Positions 41,490 to 49,524 of a DNA stretch of 64,000 nt are shown here, piece by piece. The stretch spans positions 62,001-126,000 of the forward strand of contig CATVYJ010000005.1 of assembly GCA_958348245.1 (NCBI GenBank), written 5' to 3'. The notes beneath the pieces are model-generated. The model was given only the letters and a program-made list of their open reading frames with translations. It was not told the origin of the DNA and made no database searches. Both the position numbers and the translations under genes were made by a program. The stretch is from an uncultured Veillonellaceae bacterium (GTDB lineage: Bacteria > Bacillota > Negativicutes > Veillonellales > Dialisteraceae). The number at the start of each line of letters is the position of its first letter. The stretch's first letter is position 1.

Positions 41490-42431
41490 ATGGGAAGCAT
41501 GGGCATCCGGGACACGGTGAAATTCTTCGTGCTCGGCCTGTACAACCGCTTTATGAACGACGACGTGGGCGCGCTCGCCGCGGAGACCACCTACTACTTC
41601 ATCCTCGGCCTCGTGCCGTTCATGATCTTCGTGGTGAACGCCGTCCTCTTCTTCATGGCGCCCCAGATCGGATTCATCATCCAGCTCCTGCAGTACCTGC
41701 CCCATGACCTCGCCGTCTCCCTCGAAGCGAACGTGTACCGCATCATCGAAGGGCGCAGCTCCATCTGGCTCTTTGCCGGTCTCGCCGCCGCCATCTGGTC
41801 CGGCGCGCAGGGCGTGGACGTGGTCATCCGCGCCACCGACAAAGCCATCAGCAACGACCGCAACCAGCAGAGCTGGCTCGCCGTGAAGGCGAAGTCCATC
41901 CTCTTCACCCTGCTCATCACCTTCGCCATGCTCCTGTCGCTCGGTATCACCGTCTTCGGCAACGCCGTGGTGTACGCCCTCGACTACTACTTCACCCTCC
42001 CCGACGTCTTCCTCCGCACCTGGGACAATCTGAAATACACCATCCCCTTCGTGAACCTCATGATTACCCTCGCCGTCTTTTACCGGTACGCCACCCACCG
42101 CTACCGCACGAAATGGGTGCGCGCCGCCGCGGCCTCTGTCATCGTCACCGCCATCTGGCTCCTCCTCACCATGGGCTACAGCTACTACGTGCTGAACGTC
42201 TCCCAGATGGGCATCACCTACGGCTCCCTCATCGGCCTCGTAGTCCTCTTCATCTGGTTCCACCTCGCCGCCATGGTCATCATCATGGGCAGCGAATTCA
42301 TCGCCACCTGGAAAGACTACGACCGCTTCCAGCACCCCGCGCCCCGCGCCGACGCAGGCACCCCCGCCGTCACCGCCGCCCTCCGCCGCGCTATCGCCGA
42401 AGAAGACCCCGCCCCGCGGAAAAACAGATAA
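41490..42431 (+). CDS. YihY/BrkB family inner membrane protein
   Basis: 313 residues from ATG 41490 behind AAGAAGGA. Six membrane helices, the first after ETTYYFILGLVPFMIF. Conserved GAQGVDVVIRATDKAI and the late YGSLIGLVVLFIWFHLAAMVIIMGSEF are hallmarks of the YihY (formerly RNase BN) family. The function of the family is unsettled; it has been proposed as a transporter or virulence factor. The C-terminal tail is Ala/Pro-rich. Possible read-through from typA is limited by the terminator. Confidence 0.88.
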   Translation: MGSMGIRDTVKFFVLGLYNRFMNDDVGALAAETTYYFILGLVPFMIFVVNAVLFFMAPQIGFIIQLLQYLPHDLAVSLEANVYRIIEGRSSIWLFAGLAAAIWSGAQGVDVVIRATDKAISNDRNQQSWLAVKAKSILFTLLITFAMLLSLGITVFGNAVVYALDYYFTLPDVFLRTWDNLKYTIPFVNLMITLAVFYRYATHRYRTKWVRAAAASVIVTAIWLLLTMGYSYYVLNVSQMGITYGSLIGLVVLFIWFHLAAMVIIMGSEFIATWKDYDRFQHPAPRADAGTPAVTAALRRAIAEEDPAPRKNR

Positions 42432-42437
42432 ACCCGA

Positions 42438-42470
42438 CCGGCCTCCCGAAAAGGAGCGCCGGTATTTTTT
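42438..42470 (+). terminator. Terminator after yihY-like gene
   Basis: ACCGGC..CC-CGAAAA-GG..CGCCGGT with two small mismatches, followed by T6. Confidence 0.8.
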
Positions 42471-42570
42471 ATGGGAATTTGAAATAGAGAATAAGGACTG
42501 TACTTTCGGCTTGATGTTTTATAAAATTATAAATAATCGAGATGCATTATAACTGACGTGGAGGAATGCT

Positions 42571-44379
42571 ATGCCGCAGTATGAAGTGAACAATATATCC
42601 GTGGATACGCTGCTTTCATGGATTAAGAACAAAGAAATCGCCATTCCGGAAATCCAGCGCCCCTTCGTGTGGGATTCCACCAAAGTGCGCGACCTCATCG
42701 ATTCCCTCTACAAAGGATTTCCAGTGGGGTACATCATCATCTGGCGCAGTCCGAACGTGAAAACGAAAGATGGAAAAGTGGCGGAAGGCCGGCGGATATT
42801 GATCGACGGCCAGCAACGGATTACGGCTTTGCAGGCAGCCATTGTGGGCGAAGAAGTTGTAGGGAGCAATTATAAAAAACGCAGAATCAAAATTGCTTTC
42901 AATCCCGTGGAAGAACGTTTCGAAGTGTGCAACTCGGCCATTTTGAAAGACAGCGTATGGATTAACGATATTGCGACGGTTTGCGAAGCGGATTTTGACT
43001 CTTATGATTTCGTCAACGCCTATTGCGAGCAGAACGCTAAAAACGGTGTGGAAATTAAGCCGAATATCATCAGTAAAATTATTACCAAGCTGCGGGAAAT
43101 CCGTCGCAACAGCATCGGCGTGATTGAATTGTCGCACCAGTTGAGCATAGAAGATGTGACGGACATCTTCATCCGCATCAACTCCAAAGGGGTGGTGCTC
43201 TCACAGGCGGATTTCGCCATGTCAAAAATTTCTTCCGACGAACAGTACGGCGGCAATCAGCTGCGGAAACTGATTGACTATTTCTGTCGGCTGAAGCAGA
43301 AGCCGGGCGCGCTGGATGACATTGAAAAGAATGACACCGCTTTTGCCGTTGCGGAAGAATTTTCAAAAATCAAATGGATTGCCAAAGAACCGGAGACCAT
43401 TTACGTCCCCGATTACACGGATGTGTTGCGCGTGGCGTATACGTTCAAATTTCTGCGCGGCCGTCTGTCGGAACTGGTGAGCCTGCTCTCGGGCCGCAAT
43501 TTCGAAACGCGGCAATATGAAGAACAGGTTGTCGAATCGTCTTTCCGCACGCTGCGGGAGGGCGTGCTGGCCTTTGTCAATAAGACCAACTTCCAGCGGT
43601 ATCTCATGATTCTACACTCCGCGGGCCTCATTTCCGAGGAACTGATCAATTCCCAGAGTGTACTCGATTTCGGCTATGCGCTGTACCTGCTTCTCCGCGA
43701 CAAAGGTGAAGAACAGGCTAAAATTGAAAAAATTGTCCGCCGGTGGGTCATCCTGACGATACTCACAGGGCGGTATTCCGGCTCGCCGGAAAGCCAGTTT
43801 GACTGGGACATCAAACGATTCCAGAACAACGACGCCATGGCATTTCTGGAAAGTGAAGAGGCGGGCGCACTGTCCGACGCTTTCTGGAATGTGACGCTCG
43901 TGAACCGTATGGACACCTCCGTCCGCAGCAGCCCCATCTTCAAAGTATTCCTGATGGCGCAGGCTCACCTGCATGATAAAGGCTTTTTGTCGGAGCAGAT
44001 TGAGGTCAAATCTCTCATCGAACAGCGCGGCGACATTCATCATATTTTCCCGAAGAAATATTTGCAGAACTGCGGCATCACCTCCCAGAGCCGGTATAAC
44101 CAGATTGCCAACTACGTCTACACGCAGACGGAAATCAACATCCGCATCAAGGATCAGGCGCCAAAAGACTACATGGCTCATGTGCGCGCCCAGTGTGAAG
44201 GGGGAGAAGCCCGATACGGCGGTATCCAGTCCATGGAGGGGCTGAAAGAGAATCTGAAAGAAAACTGCATCCCCGAAGATATTTTTGAAATGGATTACAC
44301 GGATTACGATGAATTTCTGAAAAAACGCCGGGTGCTCATGGCGCAGAAAATCCGCGCCTATTACGAATCGCTGAAATGA
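42571..44379 (+). CDS. DUF262/HNH (GmrSD-like) protein, likely defence
   Basis: 602 residues, start behind GTGGAGG. N-terminal DUF262 domain with IPEIQRPFVW (IQR at 28-30) and the nucleotide-sensing DGQQR motif (79-83). C-terminal half ends in a DUF1524-like HNH nuclease domain with HHIFP at 490-494 followed by NQIANYVYTQTEIN. This architecture is that of GmrSD-type modification-dependent restriction enzymes and their relatives SspE and BrxU, which cut modified or phage DNA. The gene and its promoter region are clearly more AT-rich than the neighbours (TAT, AAA, ATT codons common), which suggests recent acquisition. It stands alone, without methyltransferase or phosphorothioation genes. Confidence 0.87.
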   Translation: MPQYEVNNISVDTLLSWIKNKEIAIPEIQRPFVWDSTKVRDLIDSLYKGFPVGYIIIWRSPNVKTKDGKVAEGRRILIDGQQRITALQAAIVGEEVVGSNYKKRRIKIAFNPVEERFEVCNSAILKDSVWINDIATVCEADFDSYDFVNAYCEQNAKNGVEIKPNIISKIITKLREIRRNSIGVIELSHQLSIEDVTDIFIRINSKGVVLSQADFAMSKISSDEQYGGNQLRKLIDYFCRLKQKPGALDDIEKNDTAFAVAEEFSKIKWIAKEPETIYVPDYTDVLRVAYTFKFLRGRLSELVSLLSGRNFETRQYEEQVVESSFRTLREGVLAFVNKTNFQRYLMILHSAGLISEELINSQSVLDFGYALYLLLRDKGEEQAKIEKIVRRWVILTILTGRYSGSPESQFDWDIKRFQNNDAMAFLESEEAGALSDAFWNVTLVNRMDTSVRSSPIFKVFLMAQAHLHDKGFLSEQIEVKSLIEQRGDIHHIFPKKYLQNCGITSQSRYNQIANYVYTQTEINIRIKDQAPKDYMAHVRAQCEGGEARYGGIQSMEGLKENLKENCIPEDIFEMDYTDYDEFLKKRRVLMAQKIRAYYESLK

Positions 44380-44382
44380 AAA

Positions 44383-44415
44383 AAGCAGGCTCCGATAAGG
44401 GGCCTGCTTTTGCTT
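44383..44415 (+). terminator. Terminator after DUF262 gene
   Basis: AAGCAGGCTCC pairs with GGGGCCTGCTT around GATAA, with a broken T tract. Confidence 0.8.
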
Positions 44416-44559
44416 GGGGAAAAGAAAAGCGGCGGATGATTGGCCGCATGGGAGAAATTCTTCGGGAAGCGGCGCAGCTTTCCGGAAGTGGGAGTGCGCT
44501 GTGGGGGATGCGCACTCCGCCATTGCGCCTTCTTGCCCATTACGTGAAAAATTTCACGA

Positions 44560-45360
44560 GAAATGTGGAGAGCAATAAAAGAGAAACGCACTGTACCTGC
44601 ATTCGCACCGCCTGCGTACAAATATTTTGAAATGCATTTGCTGTCACGCCGTATGAAAATAAACGGCACAAACAAGGGAGACGCGAAGCGGCGACACAAA
44701 TCTTCCACGGGCATGCGGGAAAGCCTCGCGAAGGATGTGGGTCCGCTCCCGCATACTTCACAGCCAGCACCGCATTTGACATCGCGCGAAGTGCACAGAA
44801 ACATTTTGAAATGTGCCTGCCATCGCCCCGCCTGAAAACGAACAGTTGAGCACTGGTGCAGCTCCCCGCCCATTGGAATGGAGCCCGGCCCCGAAGGGGT
44901 GAGATTTGACGGCCCGGAGCGCCCGGACGGAATGACTGTCTGAGCGAGCGCAGCGAGCGAGTTTCATTCCGTCAGCGGAGGGCCGTCAAATCTCAGGGCG
45001 GAATGACCGGGCGGCTGCCTTTTCTTTTGCTTCGTTTTCTTTACATCAGGATGAAAAGAAAATGAAGCGACGCTGGAATCGTATTCCAAAGACGGAAATG
45101 GTCGTGTGTTTCGGACACGTACGGATTTGCGTTGTGGGTCCGCAGAATGGCAGGGAAAAACTTTTTATCCTCTGTGTGGGTCCGCATCGTATGGAAGATA
45201 AAACTTTTACCTTACGATGTGAGCCCGCAGCAGAATGAGAAAAACGTCTTCATCCTGATGCGGCCCCGCTCCTTTATGAAGAAAGTACGCGAAGCATGGC
45301 GATGTGGTTCCGCAGAGTTGTGAGAGACATTTTTTCATCGCGATGTAAGCCCGCTCCGTG
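44560..45360 (+). repeat. Modular palindromic repeat, copy D (right part only)
   Basis: It lacks the large AGAAAAAGAG hairpin and starts within the middle of the element. The main stem TGAGATTTGACGGCCC (44900-44915) pairs perfectly with 44980-44995, as in copy C. The end hairpin is a third sequence type, CTTCGTTTTCTTT/AAAGAAAATGAAG (about 45031-45069, one G-T pair). It is followed by six degenerate units whose CCGC cores start at 45136, 45178, 45221, 45262, 45306 and 45347 (spacing 42, 43, 41, 44, 41). There is no gene between 44379 and 45449. Confidence 0.82.
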
Positions 45361-45405
45361 CGGGAATTTCCGAAAACAGAAAACGGATTTCCTGAAAAAT
45401 AGCCG

Positions 45406-45440
45406 CAAAAAAACAGGCCCCTTTTTCGAGGAGCCTGTTT
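45406..45440 (-). terminator. Terminator of outer-membrane protein gene
   Basis: On the minus strand AAACAGGCTCC pairs with AGGGGCCTGTTT, followed by T7. Confidence 0.85.
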
Positions 45441-45448
45441 CCTTTGGC

Positions 45449-45964
45449 TTAGAAGCGGTAATTCACGCCGATGCCCACGCCGTCTTCATTGCTCACGTGA
45501 TCGCGGTCGTAGTAGGTGTAGTTGATGTCGAGGTCGAAGGACGGGGCGAGGTCGTAGAGCACGCCCACTTTGGCTTCGTATTCTTCGCTGGAGATCTTGA
45601 GGCCCGCGTACGCGTCGAGGCGGTCGGCGAGGTTCGTCATGCCTTCCACGAGGCCGAAGGTTTTGGCGTCGCGGTCGTTGTAGTTGCGGTTGCCGAGGCC
45701 GAGGTACATGTGGCCCAGACGGTACTTGGCGTAGATGTCCGTTTCGTTGCTCCGGTTGATCCAGTCGCGGTATTCCGCGCCGATGACGAGCCGGTTCAGC
45801 GGGGAGAATTCCATGTAGAGATTGTGGATGCCGTCGGCCGCGCCGTTATAGGAGTAGCCCACGTTGCCGCCGAGGGCGGGGACATAGGTGACGGGCGCTG
45901 CCTGCGCGGTATAGGCGCCGCCGGCGAGAGCCGCTGCCGCGGCGAGAAGAATCAGTTTTTTCAT
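45449..45964 (-). CDS. Small outer-membrane beta-barrel-like protein
   Basis: 171 residues from ATG 45964 behind AAGGAGGG. The signal peptide is MKKLILLAAAAALAGGAYTAQA, cut after AQA and so exported. The mature part is rich in alternating strands with aromatic girdle residues (VGYSYNGAADG, LYMEFSPLNRL, YLGLGNRNYNDRD, DINYTYYDRDH) and ends in YRF. A C-terminal Phe is the outer-membrane assembly signal. About eight strands are plausible. It indicates a diderm cell. No specific function is recognised. Confidence 0.8.
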   Translation of the reverse strand: MKKLILLAAAAALAGGAYTAQAAPVTYVPALGGNVGYSYNGAADGIHNLYMEFSPLNRLVIGAEYRDWINRSNETDIYAKYRLGHMYLGLGNRNYNDRDAKTFGLVEGMTNLADRLDAYAGLKISSEEYEAKVGVLYDLAPSFDLDINYTYYDRDHVSNEDGVGIGVNYRF

Positions 45965-46065
45965 GGGGATGTACCCTCCTTTTTTACGCACTGCTGTTTG
46001 ATGTATTATATCATTTTCCCCGCCCGCATCTCAATCTTTTTTCGGCGCGGCGAAGGATTTCTTCA

Positions 46066-46094
46066 CGAAAAAAGCCGCCCCGTGGGAGCGGCTT
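46066..46094 (-). terminator. Terminator of dehydrogenase gene
   Basis: On the minus strand AAGCCGC-TCCCACGGG-GCGGCTT followed by T5. Confidence 0.85.
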
Positions 46095-46110
46095 CGATTC
46101 GTTGGCGGTC

Positions 46111-47064
46111 TTACAGGGTGAGGGCCCGGGCGAAGTGTTCTTTCAGCACTTTGATGGACGCTTCAAATTCCGCCTGTTCTTCGTCGGTGAGGTGGATGCG
46201 GATGATATCTTCCACGCCTTTCGCGCCGACTTTGACCGGGACGGAGGCGAAGGTGTCCTGCACGCCGTACAGGTCGTCCAGATAGACGGAGCAGGGGAGG
46301 ATCTTGTGTTCGTCGTGGAGGATGGCACGCACCAGTTCCGCCGTGGCGGAGGAGACGCCGAATTCGGTGCAGCCTTTGCCGTCGTTTTCAAAGTAGCCGC
46401 CGCGGTGGACTTTTTCGAGCACGTCCGCTTTGCTGTCCATGTGGTATTTGTCGGGGTCTTCCGCGAGGAGCTCGTCGAGGGGCTTGCCCGCCACATACAC
46501 GTGGCTCCAGGGGATCATGCTGCTGTCGCCGTGTTCGCCGAGGAGGTACGCCGTGACGGAGCGGCGGTTCACCTGGAGCTGGGCGGCGAGCTGCATCTGG
46601 AGGCGCGCCGAGTCGAGCGCCGTGCCGGAGCCGATGATGCGGTCTTTCGGCCAGTCGAGTTTGTACTGGAGGTATTCGGCGATGATGTCGCACGGATTGG
46701 AAATGGAGATGATGATGCCGTCGAAGCCGGAGGACGCGATGAGGGGAATGATGTCCTTCGTGGTGGCGATGGCGTCGTCCATCATGTCGAGGCGGGTCTG
46801 CCCGGGCTGGCGGGTCTTGCCGCTGGCGTTGATGAGGATGTCCGCGTCTTTCATGTCGGCTACGGTGCCGCTGTAGGCGACGACGTGGTGGGGCATGTAG
46901 GATACGGCGTCCATGATGTCCATGGCTTCGCCGGCCGCTTTTTTCTCCTTGATATCATAGAGGACAAATTCGTCGGCGAGGCCCTGCGTGGCGAGGCTCA
47001 GCGCGACATGGGGGCCGACGTTGCCCGCTCCGATGATTCCGATTTTTCTTGTTTTGATTGCCAT
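46111..47064 (-). CDS. Malate/lactate dehydrogenase family enzyme
   Basis: 317 residues from ATG 47064 behind AAAAGGAG. NAD-binding GAGNVGPHVALSLATQG with Asp in LYDI (NAD rather than NADP). Substrate loop NASGKTRQPGQTRLD places Arg85 where lactate dehydrogenases have Gln and malate dehydrogenases have Arg. Catalytic His178 is in GEHGD. Malate to oxaloacetate is therefore more likely than lactate to pyruvate. Malate dehydrogenase would fit a fumarate/succinate route feeding the Na+ decarboxylase, although the genes are far apart. Confidence 0.82.
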   Translation of the reverse strand: MAIKTRKIGIIGAGNVGPHVALSLATQGLADEFVLYDIKEKKAAGEAMDIMDAVSYMPHHVVAYSGTVADMKDADILINASGKTRQPGQTRLDMMDDAIATTKDIIPLIASSGFDGIIISISNPCDIIAEYLQYKLDWPKDRIIGSGTALDSARLQMQLAAQLQVNRRSVTAYLLGEHGDSSMIPWSHVYVAGKPLDELLAEDPDKYHMDSKADVLEKVHRGGYFENDGKGCTEFGVSSATAELVRAILHDEHKILPCSVYLDDLYGVQDTFASVPVKVGAKGVEDIIRIHLTDEEQAEFEASIKVLKEHFARALTL

Positions 47065-47151
47065 ACTGCTATACTCCTTTTCTCCCCGCGGGGAATTTCT
47101 ATCCATTATACGCCGGAGCTGCGGATTTGACCATGAAATTTTCCGCAAAGA

Positions 47152-47180
47152 AAAACGCTTCGGCGGAAGAGACCGAAGCG
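47152..47180 (-). terminator. Terminator of prfC-ribU operon
   Basis: On the minus strand GACGCTTCGG pairs with CCGAAGCGTTT around TCTCTTCCG, then T tract. Confidence 0.8.
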
Positions 47181-47205
47181 TCCGGCGGAGGGGCCGCGCG
47201 GGGAT

Positions 47206-47769
47206 TCACTGGAAATACGGCGCGAGGCGCTTCCAGAGGAGGCCGGAGACGGCGGCCACGGCGGCGCCTTTGACGAGGTTGAAGGGAATGACCACCATGA
47301 GGAGGTAGTCCGAGAGGGAGGTCACGGGGGAGCCCGCCGCGCGGGTCATGGCGAGGAGCTGCGCTTCGTCGATGCGGAAGGCGGCGAAGTAGAGGGGCAG
47401 GAGCACCGCCGCATTGAGCACGGCCGCCGCGGCGGTCATGGAGAGGATGGCTGCCGCCCAGCCCGCCCGCTTCGACCAGGGAAGGCATGCCCGAAAGGCG
47501 GAGAGGTAGGCCATGGCCACGAGGAAGTTGCAGATTTCGCCGATGCCGAGGCTTTCCGAGACGAAGAGGTGAAGGAGGCATTTCACCGCGGCGATGAGGA
47601 GCGCCGCCGGCAGGCCCATGGCGTAGAGGCCGATCACGGCGGGCACGTCGGACAGGTCGATCTTCATGAAGGGCGGCACGAAGGGGAGCGGCATCTCCGC
47701 GTAGGTGAGGAGGACGCCCACCGCGGCGAGGAGGCCCGCCATGGGGAGAGAAAGCGCGCGGGCGGTCAT
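47206..47769 (-). CDS. ECF transporter substrate component, RibU-like
   Basis: 187 residues, about five or six helices. The N-terminal LPFVPPFMKIDLSDVPAVIGLYAMG followed by AVKCLLHL and GIGEICNFL is the RibU (riboflavin) S-component signature. It binds the vitamin in the membrane and pairs with a shared EcfA/A'/T module encoded elsewhere. ATG 47769 overlaps the end of prfC by four bases. No FMN riboswitch is seen. Confidence 0.82.
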   Translation of the reverse strand: MTARALSLPMAGLLAAVGVLLTYAEMPLPFVPPFMKIDLSDVPAVIGLYAMGLPAALLIAAVKCLLHLFVSESLGIGEICNFLVAMAYLSAFRACLPWSKRAGWAAAILSMTAAAAVLNAAVLLPLYFAAFRIDEAQLLAMTRAAGSPVTSLSDYLLMVVIPFNLVKGAAVAAVSGLLWKRLAPYFQ

Positions 47770-49370
47770 TCGTCCTGCGGCTCCTCGATGAGCGGCGGAG
47801 ATTCAAGGAAGGCCACGTCCGGATTTCTCTGGGCGAGCCAGCCCGCCTGCCATTCGTTCGGCAGGAGGTAGACCGGGCGGTCTTTCCGGTCGCGCACGGT
47901 GAGCGCGCTGTCGAGGCCGGTGAGGGCGTCCGCTTCCACGTTGCCCTTCGTCCAGCGGGCGCATGTGAAGGAGAGCGGCTCCAGCACGACTTCCACGTTG
48001 TATTCGTTTTCGAGGCGGTACTTCATCACTTCGAACTGCAGCTGGCCCACCGCGCCGATGATGAAGGATTCCATCACGTAGGGCTGGGTGTAGACCTGGA
48101 TGGCCCCTTCCTGCGCGAGCTGGGACACGCCGCGGAGGAACTGTTTGCGCTTCATGGAGGACTTCGGCGAGAGCCGGGCGAAGAGCTCCGGCGGGAAGAC
48201 GGGGAAGTCGCTGTAGGTCACGGGATGTTTCTTTTCGCACACCGTGTCACCTACGCCGAGCTCGCCCGTGTCGAAGACGCCGATGATGTCGCCCGGATAG
48301 GCTTTTTCCACGATGGTACGCTCCGTGGCGAGGAACTGCTGCGGCTGGGAGAGGCGGATCATGCCGCCGCTCTGGCGGTGCAGCACGGAGAGGCCTTTTT
48401 CAAAGACGCCGGAGCAGATGCGCAGGAAGGCCACGCGGTCGTGGTGCTTCGGGTCCATGTTGGCCTGGATCTTGAAGACGAAGCCTGAGAAGGACGGGTC
48501 TTCCGGGTCGATGGTGCCTTCGAGGGTTTTCCGCGTCTGCGGCGGGGGCGCGAGCTCGAGGAATTTTTCGAGGAAGGTCTGCACGCCGAAGTTCGTCATG
48601 GCGCTGCCGAAGAACATGGGCGTGAGCTCGCCCCGGGCGACTTTCTCCGCGTCGAAGGGGTCGCCCGCTTCGTTGAGGAGGTCCAGATCGTCCAGGAGGG
48701 AGGAAATTTCCTCGTCGGTCAGGCGGGAGGCGATGGCTTCGTCGTCCAGCTTTCCCGAGACGACTTCCAGTTTTTTCGTGCCGTGGGCGGCGTCGCGGAT
48801 GAAGATGTGCGCCGTCTCCGTCTCGCGGTCGTAGATGCCGGTGTAATTGCCGTTTACGCCGATGGGCCAGTTCATCGGGCAGGAGCGGATGCCCAGCACG
48901 TCCTCGATGTCGGCCATGAGGTCGAAGGGGTTCTTGCCGAAGTGGTCGATTTTATTGACGAAGGTAAAAATCGGGATGCCCCGGTCGGAGCAGACTTTGA
49001 AGAGCTTTTTCGTCTGCGCTTCCACGCCCTTCGCCACGTCGATCACCATGACGGCGCTGTCCACCGCCATGAGCGTGCGGTACGTGTCTTCCGAGAAGTC
49101 CGCGTGCCCCGGCGTGTCGAGGATGTTCACGCGGCACCCCGCGTAGTCGAAAGCGAGCACCGAGCTCGTCACCGAGATGCCGCGCTGCTTTTCGATTTCC
49201 ATCCAGTCGGACACGGCGTACCGCGCGGTCTTCCGGGCCTTCACCGAGCCCGCCAGATGGATGGCTCCGCCGTAGAGGAGGAGTTTTTCCGTGAGCGTCG
49301 TCTTGCCCGCGTCCGGGTGGGAGATGATGGCGAACGTGCGGCGCCGTTTGATTTCTTCCAGATCAGTCAT
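47766..49370 (-). CDS. prfC: Peptide chain release factor 3
   Basis: 534 residues. G1 HPDAGKTT, G3 DTPGHADFSEDTYR, G4 NKID, plus EF-G-like domains 2 and 3. The GTPase recycles RF1/RF2 from the ribosome after termination. Near its 3' end it overlaps the vitamin transporter start. A TATAAT box on the minus strand (49411-49406) is the likely -10. Confidence 0.95.
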   Translation of the reverse strand: MTDLEEIKRRRTFAIISHPDAGKTTLTEKLLLYGGAIHLAGSVKARKTARYAVSDWMEIEKQRGISVTSSVLAFDYAGCRVNILDTPGHADFSEDTYRTLMAVDSAVMVIDVAKGVEAQTKKLFKVCSDRGIPIFTFVNKIDHFGKNPFDLMADIEDVLGIRSCPMNWPIGVNGNYTGIYDRETETAHIFIRDAAHGTKKLEVVSGKLDDEAIASRLTDEEISSLLDDLDLLNEAGDPFDAEKVARGELTPMFFGSAMTNFGVQTFLEKFLELAPPPQTRKTLEGTIDPEDPSFSGFVFKIQANMDPKHHDRVAFLRICSGVFEKGLSVLHRQSGGMIRLSQPQQFLATERTIVEKAYPGDIIGVFDTGELGVGDTVCEKKHPVTYSDFPVFPPELFARLSPKSSMKRKQFLRGVSQLAQEGAIQVYTQPYVMESFIIGAVGQLQFEVMKYRLENEYNVEVVLEPLSFTCARWTKGNVEADALTGLDSALTVRDRKDRPVYLLPNEWQAGWLAQRNPDVAFLESPPLIEEPQDE

Positions 49371-49405
49371 GTTTCACCTCATATTACGTCAAAACATATT
49401 CTTTC

Positions 49406-49476
49406 ATTATACCGGAAATAAAAAGGAAACGCCATGGATCGCCGGCCTGCGGAGCCGCGCCCGCCGGTGTTACAAT
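49406..49476. promoter_or_regulatory. Divergent promoter region prfC / uvrA-like
   Basis: TATAAT on the minus strand at 49411-49406 for prfC and TACAAT on the plus strand at 49471-49476 for the UvrA-like gene. The -35 boxes are weak. Confidence 0.5.
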
Positions 49477-49524
49477 GAAAGAAAACGGGAAGCGCACGGC
49501 GCATTTCCTGAAAAGGAGGCCATC

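Noticed and set aside
45136..45354. Possible CRISPR array (regularly spaced motif, about 42-bp period)
   Set aside because: Repeat cores are short and degenerate, the intervening sequence is also partly conserved, and no cas genes are present. It is a phased tandem repeat, not repeat-spacer.
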